The notes under the pieces were generated by a model. That model made no database searches, was not told the origin of the DNA, and saw nothing but the letters and a program-made list of their open reading frames with translations. Below, piece after piece: positions 1 to 7,783 of a stretch of DNA of 64,000 nt; the first letter of the stretch is position 1; each line of letters opens with the position of its first letter. The position numbers were made by a program, and so were the translations under genes. Source of the stretch: JASLDZ01 sp038226305. GTDB taxonomy: Bacteria; Pseudomonadota; Alphaproteobacteria; Caulobacterales; Caulobacteraceae. Location of the stretch: positions 20,023-84,022 of the forward strand of contig JBBRQN010000013.1 of the NCBI GenBank assembly GCA_038226305.1. Direction: 5' to 3'.

Positions 1-126
1 ATCTGAATTCATTGAGATATTGGACCGGAAGCCGCGTTCATACCTTGCTAACGGCGGGGGCGGAGTTGCCGGGTGGCCGACCCCGGCCTCCCCCTTTCTG
101 CCGGGCGGCTGGCGGGCCGGGGCGAC

Positions 127-141
127 TGGCGCCGCGATTGC
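127..141 (+). promoter_or_regulatory. candidate sigma-54 (-24/-12) promoter of flgK-flgL
   Basis: The sequence TGGCGCCGCGATTGC has GG and GC dinucleotides separated by exactly 10 bases, and matches the sigma-54 consensus TGGCACG-N4-TTGC at all but two of its specified positions. It lies about 145 bases upstream of the flgK start. Late flagellar genes of Caulobacter are transcribed from sigma-54 promoters activated by FlbD, which is encoded at 7784, so the context fits. Nothing else recognisable is present in bases 1-126. Confidence 0.6.
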
Positions 142-203
142 GCCTCTGCCCTCATCATGTGGCCCCTCGCCCTTCCCGCCTGTAACGAATTCAACGGCTT
201 GCG

Positions 204-239
204 TCGGCGCAAAGCCGTGCGCTGGGCAGTTTGCGCCGA
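204..239. promoter_or_regulatory. inverted repeat in the flgK leader, possible activator site
   Basis: A perfect 10-base inverted repeat, TCGGCGCAAA at 204-213 and TTTGCGCCGA at 230-239, is separated by 16 bases. A second, overlapping imperfect inverted repeat spans 195-217. The pair lies about 50-85 bases downstream of the predicted sigma-54 start site. Caulobacter FlbD binds enhancer-like ftr elements that can be downstream of the promoter, so this is a candidate FlbD site; an RNA hairpin in the leader is the alternative. Confidence 0.35.
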
Positions 240-284
240 GGATGCGGCAGGTTACGCCGGGCCGAACCGTGCCGGAGAGCGGTC

Positions 285-2384
285 ATGACCCTCAGCTCGA
301 TCCTCTCCATCGCCAACTCGGGGCTGAACGCGGCCCAGGCGGGCCTGCGCACCACCTCCGACAACGTCTCCAACGTCGGCACCGCGGGCTACGTCCGCAA
401 GGTCGCCGACCAGAGCTCAGCCTCGGCCAGCGGCGTGGGGGTGGGCGTCTCTACCGCCCAGTTGCGCCTGGCGACGGACCGGTTCCTGGCCGCAGCCGGG
501 CTGCAGGCCGCGGCGGACGGCAGCTCGGCACAGGCCCGCTCGGACCTCTTAGATCAGGCGCAGACCCTGTTCGGCGACCCGAACGCGGCCACCTCGTTCT
601 TCAACGGGCTGGATGCGGTGTTCTCATCGTTCACGGCCCTGGCCGCCACCCCCGGCGCCGCCTCGCGCGCCGACGCCACGGCCAAGACGGCGAGCTTCCT
701 CGACCAGGCGAGCACGGCCGCCTCCGGTCTCTCCGACCTCGCGTCGCAGGCCGACGCGCGCATCGACTCCGACGTGACCACCATCAACGGCCTGTTGCAG
801 CGCATCGACAGCCTGAACGCCGAGATCAGCCGCGCCTCGACCGGCGGGGGCGACGCCACCGGTTCGCAGGAACGGCAGAACCAGCTCATCGATCAGGTCT
901 CCACCCTCCTGAGCGTGAAGGTCTCGCCCCGCCTGCAGGGCGGCGTGACCCTGCGCACCGCCGACGGCATCGCCCTGGCCGGCGACGGGGCCGCCACCCT
1001 GCGTTACCAGGCCGACCCCGCGGGGGGCCGACTGTTCGTGACGCTCGGCTCGGGCACGGAGCAGCCGTTCGCTCCCGGTTCGGGCGAGGTCGCGGGCCTT
1101 CTGCAGACGCGCAACGTCGACCTGCCCGCCGTCTCGGCCCAGCTGTCGGAGCTGACGGGCGGGGTCGTGGATGCCCTCAACGCCGTCCACAACGCCAGCG
1201 CCACCCTGCCCGCCCCCACCACGCTGATCGGCCGCGACACCGGCCTGCCCCTCGCCACGGCCGTGGGAGGCTTCACCGGCAAGACCACCATCGGCGTGGT
1301 CGACGGTTCGGGCGTGCTGCAGGCCAAAGCGGCGATCGACTTCGGCGCGGGCACGATCACGACAGGTGCCACGACGACGAGCTTCACGGCCGCCACCTTC
1401 CTCTCCACACTGAACACAGCTCTTTCGCCCACGGCGTCGGCCAGCGTCAGCGGCGGCACCCTGAGCCTCTCGGCAGCATCGGGCGCCAACGGCATCGTGA
1501 TCGCCGACGACGCGACCAGCCCGGCCACCAAGGCGGGCAAGGGCTTCTCGGACTTCTTCGGCCTGAACGACCTCGTGTCGTCGACCGCCCCTTCGGACTT
1601 CGCCACGGGGCTCACCTCGACCGACGCGACGCCCTTCGCGGCCACGGGCGCGATCGGCCTCCGACTCACCGGATCGGACGGGGCCTGGCTGCGCGACATC
1701 AGCGTCTCGCCCCCTGCCTCGGGCACGGTGGGCGACCTCGTGACCGCCCTGAACTCCCCCGCCACCGGCACGGGCCTCTACGGCACCTTCGCCCTGGATG
1801 CGGACGGGCGTCTGGGCTTCACCCCCACGCCCGGCTCGGGCATCACGCTGACCGTGGCGTCGGACACCACCTCGGCCACCGCCTCCCCCGGCGTTAGCGT
1901 CAGCGGCCTGTTCGGGCTGGACCCCTCGATCCGCGCCCGCAGGCCGCAGGCTTATTCCGTGCGCGGCGACATCGCCGCAGACCCCAACCGCCTGTCGCTC
2001 GGCAAGCCCGACCTGACGGTGGCCGTGGGCAGCCTTGCCCTCTCCACGGGCGATGTGCGCGGGGCCGATGCCCTGTCGCAGGCGGGGGGCACGAACCGAC
2101 GCTTCGACCCGGCAGGCGGCGTGGGCGCGACCACGGTGAGCGTCTCGGCCTATGCTTCGCGGATCGCCGCGGCCCTGTCGTCCCGGGCGGGCAACGCCGC
2201 GGCAGGCGCCACTCAAGCCGCCGCCGTGGCCACCGAGGCCGCCGCCCGACGCAGTTCTGCCGAGGGCGTGAACCTCGACCAGGAGCTGATCAGCCTCACC
2301 AGCTATCAGCAGGCCTACAACGCCTCGGCCCGCCTAGTTCAGGCGGCCAAGGACGTCTACGACATCCTCCTGCAGATGGTCTGA
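285..2384 (+). CDS. flgK: flagellar hook-associated protein 1
   Basis: Encodes a protein of 699 residues that forms the first hook-filament junction ring at the distal end of the hook. The N-terminus (MTLSSILSIANSGLNAAQ) followed by SDNVSN and TAGYVRK is the classic rod/hook/HAP signature that forms the helical D0 domain, and the C-terminus (LISLTSYQQAYNASARLVQ) is its partner helix. The middle is a long Ala/Thr/Gly-rich variable region. I chose the ATG at 285 because FlgK-type conservation begins exactly there; 18 more codons upstream are open but arginine-rich and unlike the family. It is followed after 6 bases by flgL, so the two are co-transcribed. Confidence 0.95.
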   Translation: MTLSSILSIANSGLNAAQAGLRTTSDNVSNVGTAGYVRKVADQSSASASGVGVGVSTAQLRLATDRFLAAAGLQAAADGSSAQARSDLLDQAQTLFGDPNAATSFFNGLDAVFSSFTALAATPGAASRADATAKTASFLDQASTAASGLSDLASQADARIDSDVTTINGLLQRIDSLNAEISRASTGGGDATGSQERQNQLIDQVSTLLSVKVSPRLQGGVTLRTADGIALAGDGAATLRYQADPAGGRLFVTLGSGTEQPFAPGSGEVAGLLQTRNVDLPAVSAQLSELTGGVVDALNAVHNASATLPAPTTLIGRDTGLPLATAVGGFTGKTTIGVVDGSGVLQAKAAIDFGAGTITTGATTTSFTAATFLSTLNTALSPTASASVSGGTLSLSAASGANGIVIADDATSPATKAGKGFSDFFGLNDLVSSTAPSDFATGLTSTDATPFAATGAIGLRLTGSDGAWLRDISVSPPASGTVGDLVTALNSPATGTGLYGTFALDADGRLGFTPTPGSGITLTVASDTTSATASPGVSVSGLFGLDPSIRARRPQAYSVRGDIAADPNRLSLGKPDLTVAVGSLALSTGDVRGADALSQAGGTNRRFDPAGGVGATTVSVSAYASRIAAALSSRAGNAAAGATQAAAVATEAAARRSSAEGVNLDQELISLTSYQQAYNASARLVQAAKDVYDILLQMV

Positions 2385-2390
2385 AGTCTC

Positions 2391-3317
2391 ATGGATCGCA
2401 TTTCCACCGGCTCGAGCTACCAGTCGGCGCTCCTCAGCATCCTGCAAGGGCAGAACCGCCAGGCCGACGCCCAGGCCCGCGTCTCGTCCGGCTATGTGGG
2501 CAACGACCTCAAGGCCTATGCCGGGCAGGCCGACACCCTGACGGCGCTGAAGACCGTGGCCTCCAAGCTCGACTCCTACGTCAACTCCACCGGCCGGGCC
2601 GCCGATCGGCTGGCCTCGCAGGATCAGGCGCTGAACGCGGTGTCCGACTCGGCGAGCGGCACCCGCCAGACCGTTCTGGACGCCGTGGCCAACGGAGACG
2701 GCTCGACCCTGATCTCAACCCTGCAGGGCTGGTACTCCCAGGCCGTGGACGCCCTGAACACCAACACCGGCGGCGACTACCTGTTCGCCGGGGGCAAGAC
2801 CACCACCAAGCCGATCGCCTCCGACCAGTTGTCGGACATCCCGACCGGCCCCATCGCGACACTGTTCAACAACGACGGCCACAAGGCGCAGGCCCGGCTC
2901 GACGACAACATCACCCTGACCACGGGCGTCCTGGCCAGCGACGCGGGCACGCCCCTGTTCTCGGCGTTGCAGCAGGTGGTGGCGTTCAACAACGGGCCGA
3001 ACGGGCCGTTCTCGGGCAAGCTGACGGCCGCGCAGGAGAGCTTCCTCAACGGCCTCCTGCCCACCCTGCAGACCGCGGGCGCAACCGCGATCGGCACGGT
3101 GGCCGCCAACGCCGTGTCGCAGAAGCGCGTCGAGACCGCCCAGGCCCAGCTCGCCGACCGTAAGACCGCCACCGACGTCCTCGTGGGAAAGATCGCCGAA
3201 GCCGACCCCGCCAAGGCCGCCATCGACCTCAACCTCGCCACCACCGCCCTGCAGGCCTCGGCCCAGGTGTTCTCCGTGCTGAAGGGCTCAAGCCTGCTGA
3301 ACGTGCTCTCGAGGTAA
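2391..3317 (+). CDS. flgL: flagellar hook-associated protein 3
   Basis: A 308-residue flagellin-like junction protein, starting MDRISTGSSYQSALLSI and ending in a heptad-rich C-terminal helix (LNLATTALQASAQVFSVLKG), the D0 pair shared with flagellin. FlgL sits between FlgK and the filament. The start is 6 bases after the flgK stop, so it shares the flgK promoter. The length is normal for FlgL. The gene converges on a DUF2793 gene 29 bases downstream. Confidence 0.93.
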   Translation: MDRISTGSSYQSALLSILQGQNRQADAQARVSSGYVGNDLKAYAGQADTLTALKTVASKLDSYVNSTGRAADRLASQDQALNAVSDSASGTRQTVLDAVANGDGSTLISTLQGWYSQAVDALNTNTGGDYLFAGGKTTTKPIASDQLSDIPTGPIATLFNNDGHKAQARLDDNITLTTGVLASDAGTPLFSALQQVVAFNNGPNGPFSGKLTAAQESFLNGLLPTLQTAGATAIGTVAANAVSQKRVETAQAQLADRKTATDVLVGKIAEADPAKAAIDLNLATTALQASAQVFSVLKGSSLLNVLSR

Positions 3318-3323
3318 AGGGGG

Positions 3324-3343
3324 GCGCGGCTCCCGGACCGCGC
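3324..3343. terminator. GC hairpin between convergent genes, weak terminator candidate
   Basis: GCGCGG (3324-3329) and CCGCGC (3338-3343) form a 6-bp stem with an 8-base loop between the stops of flgL and the convergent DUF2793 gene. There is no T-tract, so Rho-independent termination is doubtful. Confidence 0.3.
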
Positions 3344-3346
3344 GCT

Positions 3347-3835
3347 TCAGCTCACCACGGCGCGGTCGGTCACGCGTCGCCAGGCGGTGCCGTCGGAGAA
3401 GGCGGGGACGGGGCCGCCGGCTTCGTCGGTGACGAAGATCTGGGCGCCTGCCCCGGCGCCGGCTGCGGAGGGCAGCGTCGTCACGGTCGCCGAGCGGGGC
3501 TTCAGCGGGGCCCACAGCGCCGCGCCACGCACCACGAGCGTCCCTTCGGCCTCCACCCACGCCAGCCAGCCGACGCCCGGGACGGCGAAGCCCCAGGCTC
3601 CGTCGCGCCACATGGCGATCGCACCGTCCCTGCCTGCCCAGGCACCCGTCGCCGCTGCTGCGACGATGTGGCGTTCGCCCTCGCCGGGCGCGGTCGGGGG
3701 CGCCGTGCGGTCGCGATCCTTCACGGAAAGCTGCACCACCGCATCGAGCCGCCTCAGCGCCTCGTTGTGGGTGACGTGCTTCTGCGCCTGCGAGGGGGCG
3801 AGATAGGGCAGGGCGAGGTTGGGCGTGTCGTCCAC
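3347..3835 (-). CDS. DUF2793 domain protein, phage/GTA-type
   Basis: A 162-residue protein containing the motif LPYLAPSQAQKHVTHNEALR near the N-terminus, which is the hallmark of DUF2793, followed by a second segment with FSDGTAWRRVTD at the C-terminus. DUF2793 is found in alphaproteobacterial phage-related and gene-transfer-agent-related surface proteins; its biochemical role is not established. The start is a GTG with AGGAAGGA about 8 bases upstream. It stands alone, on the opposite strand, between the flgK-flgL pair and the fliF operon. Its upstream region (3906-3927) carries the 22-bp sequence that also precedes the lysis cassette at 57 kb, suggesting co-regulation with phage-derived lysis genes rather than with flagella. 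Confidence 0.8.
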   Translation of the reverse strand: MDDTPNLALPYLAPSQAQKHVTHNEALRRLDAVVQLSVKDRDRTAPPTAPGEGERHIVAAAATGAWAGRDGAIAMWRDGAWGFAVPGVGWLAWVEAEGTLVVRGAALWAPLKPRSATVTTLPSAAGAGAGAQIFVTDEAGGPVPAFSDGTAWRRVTDRAVVS

Positions 3836-3905
3836 CGGGAGAGTCCTTCCTGAAAGCCGTCTAGGGCGTGGCGGTCAGGACGGGGGCGGCCCCGGCGTGG
3901 GGGGA

Positions 3906-3927
3906 CCGAATGCAATCTCTTCCCCTA
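3906..3927 (-). promoter_or_regulatory. 22-bp repeated element, copy 1 (upstream of DUF2793 gene)
   Basis: The 22 bases here are identical to 57303-57324; the core on the plus strand is GAATGCAATCTCTTCC. In the orientation of the downstream minus-strand gene it ends 70 bases before the DUF2793 start codon. Both copies are flanked on the same side by a CCCC run (minus-strand orientation), so similarity extends slightly further with a one-base length difference. The match to a lysis operon promoter region 53 kb away suggests a shared regulator or sigma factor. Confidence 0.6.
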
Positions 3928-3961
3928 ACTCGCGCTCGCGACAGGGTGATCGACGGCGCCC

Positions 3962-3977
3962 TTAACTCACAATTCAC
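3962..3977 (+). promoter_or_regulatory. candidate CtrA box before fliF
   Basis: TTAACTCACAATTCAC matches the CtrA consensus TTAA-N7-TTAAC with one mismatch and correct spacing. It lies about 40-55 bases upstream of the fliF start. In Caulobacter the fliF operon is a CtrA-activated class II flagellar operon, and CtrA boxes typically overlap the -35 region, so both position and context agree. Confidence 0.6.
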
Positions 3978-4005
3978 CATGACCCCGGAAATAGTTGCCT
4001 AGCGG

Positions 4006-4053
4006 AGGGGCCGGCGTGTGCAGCCCCGTTCGCGACAGGGGCCGGCGTTGCAG
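4006..4053 (+). repeat. tandem duplicated ribosome binding site and start of fliF
   Basis: AGGGGCCGGCGTGTGCAG (4006-4023) and AGGGGCCGGCGTTGCAG (4037-4053) are near-identical, differing by a single inserted base. Each contains an AGGGG Shine-Dalgarno-like sequence followed after 6-7 bases by an in-frame start codon (GTG at 4018, TTG at 4048), then CAG. The two starts are exactly 10 codons apart, so either could initiate FliF. Confidence 0.6.
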
Positions 4054-5694
4054 TCTTTTCTCAAGACACTGATGGGCTACGGCGTGCCCCGCCTGGTGGC
4101 GCTGGGCGGCACCGCCGCCGGCGTGATCGCGGTCGTGCTGGCGCTGATGTTCAAGGTGGGCGGCGAGCCGCAGAGCCTGCTCTACGCCAACCTCGACCCG
4201 AAGGAGGCCGCCCAGGTCACCTCCACCCTCGACCAGTCCGGCATCAAGTACGAGGTGAAGGGCGACGGCACGACCATCACCGTGCCGCGCGACAAGGTGG
4301 CCTCCACGCGCCTGCTGGTGGCGGGCAAGGGCCTCGTGACCTCCGGCAGCGTGGGCTACGAGATTTTCGACACCGCCCCCGCCCTCGGCCAGACCGACTT
4401 CGTGCAGCATCTGAACCAGCAGCGGGCGCTGGAGGGCGAGCTGGCCCGCACCATCCGCGGCATCCAGGGTGTTTCGGCCGCCAAGGTGCTCCTGAACATG
4501 CCCAAGAAGCAGCTGTTCGAGGACGATGCCGACGCCCAGGCCTCCGCCTCCATCATGGTCACCTCCGGCGTGCGCAAGCTGGGCGCGGACCAGGTGGCGG
4601 CGATCCGCAACCTCGTGGCCGGCGCCGTGCCCAACCTAAAGCCCGAGCGCGTGACCATCGCCGACCAGACCGGCGCCCTCCTCGCCGGGGCCGATGGCTC
4701 CTCCGGCGCGGCCACCGGCCAGAAGACCGACGCCGAGGAGCGCGTGCGCAAGACGGTGATGAACATCGTCGAGGGCGTGGTCGGTCCCGGCCATGCGCGG
4801 GTGCAGGTCTCGGCCGACGTGGACATGGCGCGGGTGACCACCTCGGAGGAGAAGTTCGATCCCGACGGGCAGGTGGTGCGCTCCACCCAGACCGCGGGCG
4901 AGAAGAACGACGAGTCCAAGCCCGCCACCTCAGGCGCGGCCTCCGCCTCGCAGAACATTCCCGGGGCTGCGGGCGCTGCGGGCTCGAGCGCCAACGACCG
5001 CTCCAAGTCGGACAAGACCGACGAGACCACCAACTACGAGATCTCCAAGACCACCCGCACCGAGGTGACCGAGCCCGGCCGGGTGAAGCGCCTGTCGGTC
5101 GCCGTGGCGGTGGACGGCTCGACCGCCGCCGCCGTGAAGGGCAAGCCCGGCCCCTATACGCCCCGCTCCGCCGAGGAGATGAAGCGGATCGAGGCGCTGG
5201 TGCGCTCGGCGATGGGCTTCGACCAGAGCCGAGGGGATCAGGTGAGCGTGCTGAACGTGCGCTTCGACCAGCCGGTGAACGATGCGGCGGCGGGCGGCGG
5301 CTCGGGCCTCGGCATCGACAAGAACGACATCATGCGCGGGGCCGAGCTGGCGGTGATGCTGGCGGTGGCCGTGATGCTGATCCTGTTCGTGCTGCGGCCC
5401 ATGCTGAAGCCGGGCGCGGGCGGCGGCGGCGGTGGCGGAGGCGGCTTCCTGGCGGCCCCGGCCATGCAGCAGGCCGCCGCGCGGATGCAGTCGATGGGGG
5501 CCAGCGACGCGGCGGGTGCGGTGGGCGGCGGCGGGTCGGCAGGCCTCCTCTCCGGCCCGGACGAGCGCATCGACATCGCCAAGATCGAGGGCCAGGTGAA
5601 GGTCACCTCGGTGAAGAAGGTCGCCGAGTTCGTCGACAAGCACCCTGAGGAGAGCGTCTCGATCCTGCGCGGCTGGCTGCACGAGACCGGCTGA
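4018..5694 (+). CDS. fliF: flagellar MS-ring protein
   Basis: A 558-residue protein forming the membrane/supramembrane ring of the flagellar basal body. A transmembrane segment lies at about residues 25-45, then ring-building motifs (LYANLDPKEAAQV; GYEIFDTAPALGQTDFVQHLN), a Gly/Ser-rich loop, a second transmembrane segment at about 440-462 (LAVMLAVAVMLILFVLRPML), a glycine run, and the FliG-binding C-terminus ending SILRGWLHETG. The start is uncertain: GTG 4018 is preceded by GGAGGGG, but TTG 4048 lies in a duplicated copy of the same initiation region. It is the first gene of the fliF-fliG-fliH-fliN-flbD operon and overlaps fliG (TGATG). Confidence 0.95.
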   Translation: MQPRSRQGPALQSFLKTLMGYGVPRLVALGGTAAGVIAVVLALMFKVGGEPQSLLYANLDPKEAAQVTSTLDQSGIKYEVKGDGTTITVPRDKVASTRLLVAGKGLVTSGSVGYEIFDTAPALGQTDFVQHLNQQRALEGELARTIRGIQGVSAAKVLLNMPKKQLFEDDADAQASASIMVTSGVRKLGADQVAAIRNLVAGAVPNLKPERVTIADQTGALLAGADGSSGAATGQKTDAEERVRKTVMNIVEGVVGPGHARVQVSADVDMARVTTSEEKFDPDGQVVRSTQTAGEKNDESKPATSGAASASQNIPGAAGAAGSSANDRSKSDKTDETTNYEISKTTRTEVTEPGRVKRLSVAVAVDGSTAAAVKGKPGPYTPRSAEEMKRIEALVRSAMGFDQSRGDQVSVLNVRFDQPVNDAAAGGGSGLGIDKNDIMRGAELAVMLAVAVMLILFVLRPMLKPGAGGGGGGGGGFLAAPAMQQAAARMQSMGASDAAGAVGGGGSAGLLSGPDERIDIAKIEGQVKVTSVKKVAEFVDKHPEESVSILRGWLHETG

Positions 5695-6725
5695 TGGCGA
5701 CGCTGATCCGCAAGAAGGCCATCGAAGATCCGAGCCGCCTCTCCGGACCGGAGAAGGCTGCCGTGATCCTCCTGGCGCTGGGCGAGGACCACCACGCCCT
5801 GTGGGCCTCGCTGGACGAGGACGAGATCAAGGAGATCAGCCAGGCGATGTCCACCCTGGGCACCGTCTCGGCGCACGTGGTCGAGCAGCTGCTGGTGGAC
5901 TTCGTGTCGGGCATGACCGGCACCGGGGCGATCATGGGCAGCTTCGAGCAGACCCAGAAGCTGCTCATGTCCTTCCTCCCTAAGGAGAAGGTCGAGAACA
6001 TGATGGAGGAGCTCCGCGGACCGGCGGGGCGCACCATGTGGGACAAGCTCGGCAACGTGAACGAGGCCGTGCTCGCCAACTATCTGAAGAACGAATACCC
6101 GCAGACGGTCGCGGTGGTACTGTCCAAGATCAAGAGCGAGCACGCCGCCCGCGTGCTCGCCTGCCTGCCCGAAGAGTTCGCCCTGGAGTGCGTGCAGCGA
6201 ATGCTGCGCATGGAGCCCGTGCAGCGCGAGATCCTCGACAAGATCGAGCAGACCCTGCGCAACGAGTTCATGTCGAACCTGGCGCGCACCTCCAAGCGCG
6301 ACAGCCACGAGCAGATGGCGGAGATCTTCAACAACTTCGACCGCCAGACCGAGGCCCGCTTCGTGGCCGCCCTCGAGGAACGCAACCGGGAGTCGGCCGA
6401 GCGCATCCGCGCGCTGATGTTCGTCTTCGAGGATCTCGGCAAGCTCGATCCGGGCGGAGTGCAGACCCTGCTCCGGGCTGTGGAGAAGGACCGGTTGGGC
6501 CTGGCGCTCAAGGGCTCCTCCGATGCCCTGCGCGAACTGTTCATGTCCAACATGAGCGAGCGCGCCGCCAAGATCATGCGCGAAGACATGGAAGCCATGG
6601 GCCCCGTGCGCCTGAAGGACGTGGATCAGGCCCAGGTCGCGATGGTGCAGGTCGCCAAGGATCTGGCCGCCAAGGGCGAGATCGTGCTGGCCGGCGCCGG
6701 CGGCGACGACGAGCTGATCTACTGA
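5694..6725 (+). CDS. fliG: flagellar motor switch protein
   Basis: A 343-residue rotor protein that links the MS ring to FliM/FliN and supplies the torque-generating charged helix. N-terminal FliF-binding domain begins at SGPEKAAVILLALGED; the middle domain has NEYPQTVAVVLS, where most FliG proteins have EHPQ, so one residue of that motif differs (H to Y). The C-terminal torque helix region is near MFVFEDLGKLDPGGVQTLLR. It overlaps fliF by one base and fliH by one base, indicating translational coupling. Confidence 0.95.
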   Translation: MATLIRKKAIEDPSRLSGPEKAAVILLALGEDHHALWASLDEDEIKEISQAMSTLGTVSAHVVEQLLVDFVSGMTGTGAIMGSFEQTQKLLMSFLPKEKVENMMEELRGPAGRTMWDKLGNVNEAVLANYLKNEYPQTVAVVLSKIKSEHAARVLACLPEEFALECVQRMLRMEPVQREILDKIEQTLRNEFMSNLARTSKRDSHEQMAEIFNNFDRQTEARFVAALEERNRESAERIRALMFVFEDLGKLDPGGVQTLLRAVEKDRLGLALKGSSDALRELFMSNMSERAAKIMREDMEAMGPVRLKDVDQAQVAMVQVAKDLAAKGEIVLAGAGGDDELIY

Positions 6726-7390
6726 TGGCCGCCCCCGCCCCCGGCCTCTCCCGCCCCTTCACCTTCGACACGGTGTTCGAAGGCGAGCGCGTGATCGAAC
6801 CCGCCCGCGCCAAGACCACCTACACCGCCGCCGAGTTCGAGCGCGCCGCGGTCGACGCCGAGGCCCGCGGCCGCGCCTTAGCCCTGGCCGAAGCCTCCGC
6901 CCTGCAGGCCATGGCGCTGGATCGCATCGGCGACGCCGTCTCCGGCGCCCTCGGGGCCCTGGCACGGGTGGCGCACGACCACCGCACCGCATCAGCCGAA
7001 CTGGCCCTGGCCTGCGCCCGGTCGGTGGCCGGTTCGGCGCTGGAACGTTTCCCCGAAGCCGCCGTCGCGGCAGCCTTCCAGAGCCTGGCCCGGGAGGTGG
7101 AGGCCCAGCCCCGCCTCACCGTGAAGGTCGCCACCGCCGATCTGGAGCGCACCCGCCCCACCCTCGAGGCGCTGGCCGCCCGCATGGGCCACGAGGGCCG
7201 CATCGTGGTCTCCGCCGACACCAATCTCGCCCCCGCCGCCTTCAGCTTCGACTGGGGCGACGGCCGCTGCACCTTCGATCCCGCCTCCGCCATCGCCCGG
7301 GTGGAGTCGGCCCTTCGCGAGGCCCTCGCCGTCGAGGGCCTGCACGCCGAACCCCCGCCCCTGTTCTCGTCCACCGGAGTTCACCCATGA
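6725..7390 (+). CDS. fliH: flagellar export apparatus regulator FliH (FlbE)
   Basis: A 221-residue Ala-rich protein placed between fliG and fliN, exactly where Caulobacter carries flbE/fliH. The central segment is a long alanine-rich helix (about residues 35-95) and the C-terminal part (WGDGRCTFDPASAIARVESAL) resembles the FliH C-terminal domain that binds the FliI ATPase in type III export. The primary sequence is weakly conserved, so the call rests on size, composition, C-terminal pattern and position. The start overlaps the fliG stop (TGATG) and the stop overlaps the fliN start (ATGA). Confidence 0.8.
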   Translation: MAAPAPGLSRPFTFDTVFEGERVIEPARAKTTYTAAEFERAAVDAEARGRALALAEASALQAMALDRIGDAVSGALGALARVAHDHRTASAELALACARSVAGSALERFPEAAVAAAFQSLAREVEAQPRLTVKVATADLERTRPTLEALAARMGHEGRIVVSADTNLAPAAFSFDWGDGRCTFDPASAIARVESALREALAVEGLHAEPPPLFSSTGVHP

Positions 7391-7713
7391 GCGAAGCCCT
7401 CGACCTCGCGCAGTTCGACGCGCAGGCGCTCCCCGACGCCGAGGGGAGCGAGCCGAAGACGGCCCACGACCTCGCCACCGTCTTCGACGTGCCGGTGTCG
7501 ATCTCGGCCGTCATCGGCAAGGCGCAGCTCTCGGTGGCGCAACTCCTCAAGCTCGGCGCGGGGTCGGTGCTGGAGCTCGACCGCCGCGTGGGCGAGGCCA
7601 TCGACATCTACGTGAACAACCGACTGGTCGCCCGGGGCGAGGTCGTCGTCGTCGACGAGCGCCTGGGCGTGACCATGACCGAGATCATCAAGGACGGCGA
7701 CCAAGCCGGCTAA
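7387..7713 (+). CDS. fliN: flagellar motor switch protein, C-ring
   Basis: A 108-residue protein with the SpoA (surface presentation of antigens) fold: VPVSISAVIGKAQLSVAQLL, GSVLELDRRVGEAIDIYVNN and RGEVVVVDERLGVTMTEII. FliN forms the lower C-ring with FliM and FliG and docks the export ATPase complex. Length is typical for the short alphaproteobacterial FliN. Start overlaps the fliH stop by 4 bases; flbD starts 70 bases downstream. Confidence 0.93.
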   Translation: MSEALDLAQFDAQALPDAEGSEPKTAHDLATVFDVPVSISAVIGKAQLSVAQLLKLGAGSVLELDRRVGEAIDIYVNNRLVARGEVVVVDERLGVTMTEIIKDGDQAG

Positions 7714-7783
7714 AGCGCCGAAAGGCGAACGTTTTCAGCGCCCGCGCCTCCCTCAGGGAGCCGGGCGAGAAGGAGTGGAGATC

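Noticed and set aside
624..2216. Long open frame antisense to flgK
   Set aside because: The translation is arginine- and glycine-rich low complexity, as expected of a shadow frame; flgK has clear family motifs.
5420..5460. G-rich run in fliF as a frameshift or phase-variation tract
   Set aside because: It encodes a glycine linker just after the second transmembrane segment and is a GGC/GGT triplet run, not a homopolymer; the frame continues normally into the FliG-binding end.
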